A stretch of DNA of 24,628 bases. It comes from a virus. The stretch is from positions 1-24,628 of IMG/VR virus record IMGVR_UViG_3300030103_001864. One strand, 5' to 3'. The notes below the pieces were generated by a model. That model did not search any database. It was not told where the DNA came from and saw only the letters and a program-made list of their open reading frames with translations. A program made the translations under genes and the position numbers. Below, piece by piece: positions 15,197 to 21,825 of the stretch. Numbering within the stretch: position 1 is the first letter of the stretch; the number at the start of each line of letters is the position of its first letter.

Positions 15197-16048
15197 CTAG
15201 TTTTGTATTAGTTCTTCAAATGTAATGCCTCTTACGTATTCAAGTTTACCATCTCTAGCAATTACTCTAGTATAGGTATCTGTAATATCATCATAGTATA
15301 CACCTTGAGCAACATTTCTTTTTAATTGATTAGGTTTTTTAGTTGAAAATAATTTTTTAGCTCTCGGTAATTGTATATTTACTTTTGCAGCTTTTAACTT
15401 ATCAAAATCACTTAGTTCAAAGTTAGCTCTGTTTTTAGCAGTAGGCATATCTTTCATGTCTCCTGCTTTAACCATACTCTCCGCATAACTAAATACTTTT
15501 TCTTCAGGTGAATCTGTTTTTAAAAAATCAGAAGGTTTTCTATAAGTGGAGTCTATAAATTCTTTCATTTTAGAATTTAATCTTGCATTATATTCTTCTG
15601 TAGTTTCCATATCTAATTGTGGCCCTATAGATATTTCAGCTTGCTTTCTAATTTTTGCAAGATTATCTGTTCCTAAAGTATCTATAGCTTTAGCTCTTAG
15701 TGCAATATTTTCACTGTCTTTTGATCTTCTAGTTTTAATTAAATCTTTTATTGGGTCTTTAGCTGCAGCAGCAGAAGTTCTTATAAGTCCTGCAAAACCT
15801 GAACCTTGAGGTGTTTGAGTTAATAAGTTTGGTCCAAATTGTAATAAGAAATCTGTAGCTGGATCAGAACTCATGTCTTGTCCACCACCTCTAACTAAAG
15901 AAATAAAATCTGTAATGTCTTTTTCTCCAACGTTTAATGCAGGGTTAGAAGATCCTACATCATAATTACTTCTGTCCACAATACCAGTCATGATACCGTC
16001 ACCGACGTTACCACCTTTTCTAAACATAGGTCGTCTTAATGTTTTCAT
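15197..16048 (-). CDS. Virion-block protein with RRPMFRKGG N-terminus (283 aa)
   Basis: The protein opens with a basic tag, KTLRRPMFRKGGNVGDGIMTG (residues 2-22), which I recognise as a recurrent N-terminus of marine phage proteins near the tail genes. A region of mixed, helix-rich sequence follows, with a charged middle (about 105-200) and a C-terminal part with VYYDDITDTYTRVIARDG (248-265). No catalytic motif or membrane helix is seen. It is coupled to the 298-aa gene by TAATG and lies 8 nt before the 1343-aa gene. It may be a small internal or scaffold-like virion protein. Function unknown. Confidence 0.75.
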   Translation of the reverse strand: MKTLRRPMFRKGGNVGDGIMTGIVDRSNYDVGSSNPALNVGEKDITDFISLVRGGGQDMSSDPATDFLLQFGPNLLTQTPQGSGFAGLIRTSAAAAKDPIKDLIKTRRSKDSENIALRAKAIDTLGTDNLAKIRKQAEISIGPQLDMETTEEYNARLNSKMKEFIDSTYRKPSDFLKTDSPEEKVFSYAESMVKAGDMKDMPTAKNRANFELSDFDKLKAAKVNIQLPRAKKLFSTKKPNQLKRNVAQGVYYDDITDTYTRVIARDGKLEYVRGITFEELIQN

Positions 16049-16944
16049 TAGTTTCCTAGTCCAAAACCTTTGTATATGCCGGCTAGAGTTGCTCCTGTTC
16101 CTAAAGCTGTTTGCATTATTCCAGGAGTAGGAGTGAATGTTTGTTGTGTTTGTCCTGGGTATCCTGATATTAAACTAGTTACCCCTGAACCATATTGATT
16201 AGCTGCAGTTAAAGGTTGCATTAATTGTTGTTGTAATAGTTGTTGTTGAGCTGTTAATTGTGCTTGGTTCTGCGCTTGGTTCTGTGCACCTAAACTAGAA
16301 AGAGCTCCAATGTCTTGACCCATAAATCCTTGTTGTGCTGAACCTAATCCTAGAGCAGCTTGACCTAATCCTAATTGTTGTTGAGCTAGTTGTTGTTGAT
16401 TTTGAAAAGCTTGTTGTGCCGCATTTTGAGCTTGGCCAAAACCTTGTTGTAATAATTGTGCTTGTATACCTGCTCTGTTTCTATCTGATGTAGATTGATA
16501 TTCTGCTCTTTGTACACCTTCTCTACCACCACCAAAGGCACCCGCTGCAATTGCAGCTGCTGGCACACCTTGTGCTCCTTTTTTAGCTTGAACATCAAAT
16601 TCAGCAAGAGTTGTATCAATAACATCTTGTTGATATGGAGACATAAATTGTTTGTATGCACTAGGTCCCATAAACTGACCTGCTTGTCCTGCTAATACAC
16701 CTGCTTGTTGTTGAGCTTGTTGAGCTTGATTTAAAAACGGTTGATAAGCACCAATACCTGAAACAGCTAAATTTTCTGCTTGTTGTTGTAACTTATCTTT
16801 ACCTGCTACAAACTGTGGACCAAATACTTTAGAGAGATCAGCACCTTTATAACCACCGACTGCTTTTGAAAGCATGTCTAAAAAAGTTTTACCGCCTGCC
16901 TCTATAAACTCTGGTGGTAATACTTGTGTTTGTTGTACAGCCAT
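16048..16944 (-). CDS. Gln/Ala-rich virion protein, ejection-type (298 aa)
   Basis: An N-terminal part (1-60) is followed by a long helical region very rich in Gln, Ala and Gly, especially 70-95 and 165-250. A segment with PYQQDVIDTTLAEFD (103-117) and GAFGGGREGV (136-145) is a recurrent signature of marine phage virion proteins. The C-terminus (255-298) is Gly/Thr-rich and hydrophobic. Such Gln/Ala-rich helical proteins resemble ejection proteins of short-tailed phages (for example P22 gp7/gp20) in composition; sequence homology is not shown. Start and stop overlap both neighbours by TAATG. The low-complexity Gln stretch comes from CAA/CAG runs and creates long open frames in other frames that are not genes. 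Confidence 0.78.
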   Translation of the reverse strand: MAVQQTQVLPPEFIEAGGKTFLDMLSKAVGGYKGADLSKVFGPQFVAGKDKLQQQAENLAVSGIGAYQPFLNQAQQAQQQAGVLAGQAGQFMGPSAYKQFMSPYQQDVIDTTLAEFDVQAKKGAQGVPAAAIAAGAFGGGREGVQRAEYQSTSDRNRAGIQAQLLQQGFGQAQNAAQQAFQNQQQLAQQQLGLGQAALGLGSAQQGFMGQDIGALSSLGAQNQAQNQAQLTAQQQLLQQQLMQPLTAANQYGSGVTSLISGYPGQTQQTFTPTPGIMQTALGTGATLAGIYKGFGLGN

Positions 16945-18227
16945 TATACTACTCTCGATTCTAGTTTTTTCATTGTGTCATACATAAGTTGAGCACCTTT
17001 ATTAATATCTCCTCCGCCTGCATTTCTTACAGCATCAGCGGTAAATACAAATTCGTTATTAGATAACATCGCTGGGATATCATCTGCTTTTTCTTTTACA
17101 CCAACTGGAGGAATAAATCCACCTGTTTCTCTAAGGTCTAATTCTTTAACACCTTTAGGGTTAATATTAATAGGTAGGCTCTCGATGCCTGATGCCATCT
17201 CTACTTTTTGATCAGTTCCCATAGCATAACCAATACGACCACCGTCTGCATAGCCACCTTGACCTGATGAATATTCAGAGGTATCTCTTTCAACAGCTTC
17301 TGCTATTTGGTCTGCAGTGTAACCTAAATTTTGATAATAACCTGTTAAGTATTTTCTTAAAGAACTTACATCTCTTGTAATCATTTCTTGTTCTTCTTCA
17401 CCCATTCCGGCTAATGCTCCTAATGCAGAACCTCCTAAAAATACTTTACCAAAGTTTTTTAATGCTGCACCTTCACCTACAGATTTTTTAAAAAGAGAGG
17501 GTAAACCAATATTTCCTAAAAAACCTTTACCTCCAAGACCAAAAGGTAGCCCAAAAGCATTAATACCTAAACCTATAGCTGCTAATCCTAAAGGAGATTT
17601 AATTACATTTCCTACGCCTTTAACTAAACCTTTAACTCCTTTTTTAATTCCTTTAACTATACTTCCTAATCCATACTCTTGTCTGTCTGTTTCCATACCA
17701 CCATCAGCAAATCCAAACCTAGAGCTTTGACCTCTCATCATCATTTGCATTAGGTTACCAGGTATTTGTACTGCACCTAATCTAGGATCACCAACTCCGG
17801 CGATGCTTTGCATTCCTCCAGGTGCATCTACAGCAGGTCTAGGATTAAGAGGAGCTATAAAATTATTAACAGCTGGTCCTAAACCTCCTCCTAGAGCTGG
17901 TATTCTAGGACCAACTCCTTCAGCAGTTTGCAATGGACTTATTTGTCCTCCTGAAGGTTGACCTATTTGACTTTGTAATGAATCTATAGATGTATTAATA
18001 CCTTGTAACTCTTGTTCAGCAGAATCTATGCTTGAACTTAAACTATTTAATCTAGGATAAATACTACCGCTCTCACCTAAATCTTGAATACGTCTTCCTC
18101 CGCCTTGTTGTAAAAGACCAGCCAACATAGGCATTGTTGAAGATGAAGTTGGTCCTCCTCCAGCTGCCATCTGTGGATCTATTTGTTGCGCTAGCGCTGC
18201 TGCTTGTGGACTTGCGAATCTTGTCAT
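16944..18227 (-). CDS. Glycine-rich virion protein with C-terminal AMLS/EFVF module (427 aa)
   Basis: The first 175 residues are low-complexity (Gly, Ser, Gln, Pro). A Gly/hydrophobic stretch at about 187-245, with repeats such as KGIKKGVKGLVKGVGNVIK, could form a membrane-active helix. FADGG (about 174-178) and YADGGRIGYAMG (about 325-336) are short tags also common in marine phage proteins. The C-terminal 65 residues carry KADDIPAMLSNNEFVFTADAV, a module also seen at the ends of other tail-associated phage proteins. Function unknown; a tail or ejection part is likely. There is no Shine-Dalgarno before the ATG. Instead TATATAAA ends 3 nt upstream (18237-18230), which could give a nearly leaderless message. 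Confidence 0.76.
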   Translation of the reverse strand: MTRFASPQAAALAQQIDPQMAAGGGPTSSSTMPMLAGLLQQGGGRRIQDLGESGSIYPRLNSLSSSIDSAEQELQGINTSIDSLQSQIGQPSGGQISPLQTAEGVGPRIPALGGGLGPAVNNFIAPLNPRPAVDAPGGMQSIAGVGDPRLGAVQIPGNLMQMMMRGQSSRFGFADGGMETDRQEYGLGSIVKGIKKGVKGLVKGVGNVIKSPLGLAAIGLGINAFGLPFGLGGKGFLGNIGLPSLFKKSVGEGAALKNFGKVFLGGSALGALAGMGEEEQEMITRDVSSLRKYLTGYYQNLGYTADQIAEAVERDTSEYSSGQGGYADGGRIGYAMGTDQKVEMASGIESLPININPKGVKELDLRETGGFIPPVGVKEKADDIPAMLSNNEFVFTADAVRNAGGGDINKGAQLMYDTMKKLESRVV

Positions 18228-18284
18228 AGTTTATATATTTAAAAAAGTTAAAAGCAGGCATAGAAGTCCTGAAAATACTACACT

Positions 18285-19172
18285 TTATTTGATTTTTGTA
18301 TCTTCGTCAAGCGGTTTGGCATGTTTTGCTGGCCTGTGACCTTGATATAAATCATCATAAAATCTACCACAATATTGAAACTCTCCAACATGTGTTATTA
18401 CATCCATTACATAGATATGTACTTTACCACCCATATCACCCCATCTTTGACAAAAACCAAAGTCTTCACCAAAATAACGTTTAGTTGTAGGGTCATGTAT
18501 TGTATCAAAAAGGTTATACATATTTGGTTTCTTTTCTTCTTTACCGTTAATGTATGTAGGTTGAAATATTTCTAACTGAGGGTATTGTTTTATCATATCC
18601 TCTAATACTTTTCTTTTAATTAACATGCACCCTGTTGGAGCATGTGTTACTTCTATAATACCTTTCTCAGCTATTATATTATGATTATCTTTTACTTTAA
18701 TTGGATAAGTAAAACCTGCTCTTGATAAGTCTTGTGCAGATGTAATGGCGTCTTGTTTATTATTTATTCTTCTCCATACTTTATCCCAATCTAACATCTT
18801 CATAGGATAAGGACATGAGATAACATCTTTATCAGCTTTCAACATTTTTTCTATTGTAGAAAACTCAAAGTCAATATCTGAATCTATAAATAAAAGATGT
18901 GTATAATTGTCAGGGTGATTTAATGTTTCTGCTACACATAAATTTCTACCTTGTGTAACTAAAGAGGATTTTAACAAAGTAAAACTAACCATTATTTTTT
19001 TCATCATACATTCTTGTTGAAACTTTAAAACTGCTTGTGTGTAATGCATTGAGGTATCACTATGGCAAGGTGTACATACCATTATTTTATATGGAGAAGC
19101 ATCACCTACATTTATCTCTGTTACTTTTTCTTCTGGTTTATCAAACCAAATAGGTTTATTTGGATTTTGCAT
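18285..19172 (-). CDS. GT-A fold glycosyltransferase in the virion block (295 aa)
   Basis: The protein has a GT2-like layout: a 25-residue N-terminal extension, a first strand with IMVCTPCHSD (30-39), GRN (75-77), the DxD in FIDSD (95-99), an APTG loop (178-181), GED (235-237) and THVG (260-263). It would transfer a sugar from a nucleotide donor. Motif order and spacing match the 235-aa protein at 5305-6012, so the two are paralogues. It overlaps the end of the GT4-type gene by 17 nt, and both lie between tail proteins. Likely targets are a virion protein or a host surface glycan; the acceptor cannot be read from sequence. Confidence 0.82.
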   Translation of the reverse strand: MQNPNKPIWFDKPEEKVTEINVGDASPYKIMVCTPCHSDTSMHYTQAVLKFQQECMMKKIMVSFTLLKSSLVTQGRNLCVAETLNHPDNYTHLLFIDSDIDFEFSTIEKMLKADKDVISCPYPMKMLDWDKVWRRINNKQDAITSAQDLSRAGFTYPIKVKDNHNIIAEKGIIEVTHAPTGCMLIKRKVLEDMIKQYPQLEIFQPTYINGKEEKKPNMYNLFDTIHDPTTKRYFGEDFGFCQRWGDMGGKVHIYVMDVITHVGEFQYCGRFYDDLYQGHRPAKHAKPLDEDTKIK

Positions 19173-20100
19173 TAATAGCTCCTTTTAAAAATCTAGTCCA
19201 ACCATTGGCTATTTTATTCCAATTGTAATAAATATTTACATAATGTGATTGTGAGTCTACATGATTATGTATCTGAGGATCATGTAAAGTATTTGCTGCA
19301 GCTTCTATACCAAAAGCAAACTTTTCTGCTAATCTTCTATGGTTATCATCGTAAGGTATATACATTGGAAACTCTGCACCTGTTTCAAATAATGCCCCTA
19401 GATTTGTTGTAACACAGTACAAACCACCGGACATACATTCTAGCAAAGATATACAAGATGTTTCTTCAAAGATACTAGGATACACATACATATTATATTT
19501 GTGCATGTTTGATTTTATATAATCATTAGGCTTGTAACCTATGTAGTTCACATTAGGTAAAGCTTTTGCTTGTTCGTATAACTCTGTAAAGTTGTGATCA
19601 TTCTGTTCATAAAAATTTTTTCCATACACTTCTGTAGAAGAATATACATCTAAACTAATCAAAGGATTTTCTACTAATTGCATTGCACCTAGTAAAACAG
19701 ACAAACCTCTCCAAGGTGTATTTTGGTGAATAATTTTTATAGGTTCACCTTCTTTATAGTGTTTAGCTTTTTGTATATTATCTATACCATTTTTTATAAC
19801 AACACATTTTTCTAAAGGTAATCCAAACATCATTCTAAATTTTTCAAAGTTCCAATGTGAATTAAATACATACCAATCATACTTGTAATGATTACTTTTA
19901 TCTTTGAACCATGGTGCCAGATTCGGTTGATCATAAGAATTTTTTTGCCAAAGTATATTTACCTTGGTTGGATGCAATGGAATCTTTTCAGGTATTGAAG
20001 TTGTTATTTGTACTTGATCTAATAACTCTTTATCAACGTATTTTTCTAAATAGTTAAATTGTAACTCGGTGCCACCTTTAGGTGCTTGATTTATTATCAT
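19156..20100 (-). CDS. GT4-like (GT-B fold) glycosyltransferase
   Basis: This 314-aa protein has the two-lobe GT-B plan. The N-terminal lobe begins at once with APKGGTELQ (6-14), the glycine loop of GT4 enzymes. KNGID (103-107) and TPWRGL (128-133) mark the linker and donor site, and FEETSCISLLECMSGG (211-226) contains the EX7E motif (E213, E221) typical of retaining GT4 transferases. It is somewhat shorter than bacterial GT4 proteins (about 350-400 aa), mostly at the N-terminus, and the first strand is barely included. The start overlaps the upstream 76-aa gene by 23 nt and has only a weak Shine-Dalgarno. It is co-expressed with the GT-A enzyme downstream, which points to one glycan pathway. 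Confidence 0.87.
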   Translation of the reverse strand: MIINQAPKGGTELQFNYLEKYVDKELLDQVQITTSIPEKIPLHPTKVNILWQKNSYDQPNLAPWFKDKSNHYKYDWYVFNSHWNFEKFRMMFGLPLEKCVVIKNGIDNIQKAKHYKEGEPIKIIHQNTPWRGLSVLLGAMQLVENPLISLDVYSSTEVYGKNFYEQNDHNFTELYEQAKALPNVNYIGYKPNDYIKSNMHKYNMYVYPSIFEETSCISLLECMSGGLYCVTTNLGALFETGAEFPMYIPYDDNHRRLAEKFAFGIEAAANTLHDPQIHNHVDSQSHYVNIYYNWNKIANGWTRFLKGAINAKSK

Positions 20101-20308
20101 TTTTGCTCATTGCTTTCTGTAATAAGTTTAGACCTTTTGGTGATACTTGAACTGTTAGATCTTGTACCACGTGATCTGCTTTCGTTTCTGTATTAGGATC
20201 ATTTATATCCGCATCTCTTTCTGCTTCATCTTTATAAATTTTACCTGACTTAACATTTCTAATTGTAACTACTGTTGTACAATTTATTTTTAATATATCA
20301 TTATCCAT
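20078..20308 (-). CDS. Small conserved hypothetical protein (76 aa)
   Basis: This soluble protein has a short beta-rich N-terminus (INCTTVVTIRNVKSGKIY, residues 8-25), an acidic middle (DEAERDADINDP), then a strand and helix VQDLTVQVSPKGLNLLQKAM at 48-67. No domain is recognised. It overlaps the 116-aa gene by 8 nt and the glycosyltransferase by 23 nt, so it belongs to the same coupled run. It may be a minor structural or accessory protein of the tail. Confidence 0.72.
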   Translation of the reverse strand: MDNDILKINCTTVVTIRNVKSGKIYKDEAERDADINDPNTETKADHVVQDLTVQVSPKGLNLLQKAMSKNDNKSST

Positions 20309-20651
20309 TTTGTTGTGACCTGTCTATTAAAGCATAACTTATGGCGCCTTGTATTTTATTACTGCCCGTCGCTGCTTGCACTGTTATAGCATCTCCTGCT
20401 TCTAAATTCAAGCCTTGAGGTGCAGCATTTACTTGTGACTTAGCTGCTACGTCATCTCTAAAAAATTCATACTCAGTGTTTGAATCAGATGAATCAACTA
20501 AATTCATATTTACTACAATAGCTGATGATGCATCGTTATTTGCACAATAAACACTTTTAATTATAATTGCTCCACTAGTAGGGCAAGTAAGCACCGTTGC
20601 TTTAGCTGTATCAGCTTGTTTAAAACCTTGATTTTTATATTGTATAGTCAT
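20301..20651 (-). CDS. Small beta-rich virion protein (116 aa)
   Basis: The 116-aa protein is predicted almost entirely beta: repeated short strands, with TAKATVLTCPTSGAIIIKSVY (15-35) and AGDAITVQAATGSNKIQGAISYAL (85-108). Composition and placement fit a small phage capsid decoration or tail-surface protein, a type common in marine phages next to the tail hub; no specific family is claimed. Cysteines at 23 and 37 may be structural. It starts at the TAATG shared with the 54-aa gene. Function is inferred from fold and context only. Confidence 0.75.
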   Translation of the reverse strand: MTIQYKNQGFKQADTAKATVLTCPTSGAIIIKSVYCANNDASSAIVVNMNLVDSSDSNTEYEFFRDDVAAKSQVNAAPQGLNLEAGDAITVQAATGSNKIQGAISYALIDRSQQNG

Positions 20652-20815
20652 TAGGATAAAAAGTAATTATATGCATCTTGTTCTTCTTTCAAGTCATTTT
20701 GAAAAGCAAAATTTAATTCCATTTTAATAGTTTCAATTGATTGTAGAATTTGTCTTTGATTTTCTACATCATATTCTTGTTTAGGTTCTGGTATATATGC
20801 GGTTACTTTAGCCAT
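20651..20815 (-). CDS. 54-aa helical protein in the tail block
   Basis: The frame from ATG 20815 to TAA 20651-20653 gives 54 residues: MAKVTAYIPEPKQEYD, then a helical stretch with ILQSIETIKMELNFAFQNDL and the end EEQDAYNYFLS. Both ends are TAATG junctions, with the 336-aa gene upstream and the 116-aa gene downstream, and without it the 160-nt gap would be odd in so dense a block. It is a recurrent kind of small protein in marine phage tail regions. The shape, one amphipathic helix with an acidic end, could be a tail assembly chaperone or a minor part, but this is not established. Confidence 0.72.
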   Translation of the reverse strand: MAKVTAYIPEPKQEYDVENQRQILQSIETIKMELNFAFQNDLKEEQDAYNYFLS

Positions 20816-21825
20816 TATCTAAATTTTCCTGCGCCACCCCTTCTTCCTCCAGTTCCTCCAGAAGTACCTGCGTCTTGTCCAACTCCTCTGTCTCCACCAA
20901 ATGCATCTCCTCGTGGTCCGTCTCCTTGACCTTGACCAGAAAAAAGACCTTTAAAGTTTTGATCAAACTCTCTTCTATCTTTCATCTTTTGTTTTTCTGT
21001 TCCTCTTATTGCAGCCTGTTCTCTAGCTTTTCTATCTCTTCTTCTTTGAAGGTACTCTGCAAAGTTAGAAGATTTTGCAAAATCTGTTGATTGTATTCTT
21101 GCATTAAGTGGTTCTAATAATTTTGCTATGCCACGTACAGGGCTAAACCTAGATAAAAATTCAAATAAACTACCTATACCTTTAGATTTTTTTTCTTGTT
21201 GAGGAAACTCATCATAAGCATCAATAGTAATACCAGCATCATCTGTAAAAGGTGCGCCAGTAAAATTACTTGGTGCCTGTTGTATGATACCTGTTCTTTG
21301 TAAACCTGGAAAAGGTGCTACACCTGTGCTTTGTAAACCTGGAAAAGGTGCAAAATTTCTTAAACTCATTGGTGCTGCTATATCTATATTACTTCTACCA
21401 ACTTGAGATGCTGAAGGTGCAAAAGTATTTTGCAACATCTGTACGTCACTCATAGTAGTGGTAGGGTATCCATATGACCCTGCTGAACGTTGTGCTGTTA
21501 AAGGAAAACCAAATTCGTTAGTTAAAGAGGCTTCTTGAATAGTTGTATCTTCAGGAAATTGTTGTTGTAAGTTTTCTATTTCTTTTTCTAATTCTTGAAT
21601 TTGATTATATTTTGATGGGTTTATTTCTTTTAATTCTTCTAAGACATCCCCTTGCATGCCTCCGGTTATTTTATTTTGTTGTTCTCTTAATTCTTGTATT
21701 TTTTCTAACGCTTTTTCTTCATCACTTTTTCCAAATCCAAGAAATGCTATTTGATCATTACTATTATCAAAAGCATCGTTTACACTAAAAATACCTGTAT
21801 TGTCCCTATTAAAATTTATAGCCAT
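20815..21825 (-). CDS. Virion-block protein with coiled coil and Gly/Arg-rich tail (336 aa)
   Basis: The protein has a coiled-coil region at about residues 34-92 (Glu, Lys and Gln rich), a Ser/Pro-rich middle with two 11-aa copies of APFPGLQxTG at about 158-179, a short segment FLSRFSPVRGIAKLLEP near 222-238, and a C-terminal third of Arg/Lys helices ending in a Gly/Arg/Asp tail. I recognise no domain. It is coupled by TAATG to the tail hub gene upstream and to the 54-aa gene downstream. It may be a tail-linked or ejection-type protein; the basic Gly/Arg end could touch DNA. Confidence 0.75.
   Translation of the reverse strand: MAINFNRDNTGIFSVNDAFDNSNDQIAFLGFGKSDEEKALEKIQELREQQNKITGGMQGDVLEELKEINPSKYNQIQELEKEIENLQQQFPEDTTIQEASLTNEFGFPLTAQRSAGSYGYPTTTMSDVQMLQNTFAPSASQVGRSNIDIAAPMSLRNFAPFPGLQSTGVAPFPGLQRTGIIQQAPSNFTGAPFTDDAGITIDAYDEFPQQEKKSKGIGSLFEFLSRFSPVRGIAKLLEPLNARIQSTDFAKSSNFAEYLQRRRDRKAREQAAIRGTEKQKMKDRREFDQNFKGLFSGQGQGDGPRGDAFGGDRGVGQDAGTSGGTGGRRGGAGKFR
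21289..21351 (-). repeat. 33-nt tandem repeat inside the 336-aa gene
   Basis: A 30-nt string at 21289-21318 recurs at 21322-21351 with one mismatch, a period of 33 nt. In frame it gives two copies of an 11-residue unit APFPGLQ(S/R)TG(V/I). The near identity at DNA level implies a recent duplication, and copy number may vary between related phages. Confidence 0.8.

Noticed and set aside
16386-16661. 91-codon open frame on the minus strand inside the Gln/Ala-rich gene
   Set aside because: It is a frame shadow of CAA/CAG-rich sequence; it lies wholly inside a well-supported gene, its product is a Leu/Asn/Gln low-complexity string, and it has no junction with neighbours.
16048-18227. Tail tape-measure gene
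   Set aside because: The Gln/Ala- and Gly-rich proteins are too short and lack the long helical repeats of a tape measure; the P22-like hub also suggests a short tail.
18228-18284. Possible hairpin (CAGG...CCTG) in the gap before the 427-aa gene
   Set aside because: The stem is only 4 bp with a 9-nt loop and no U-run, so it is too weak to call a terminator or regulatory element.
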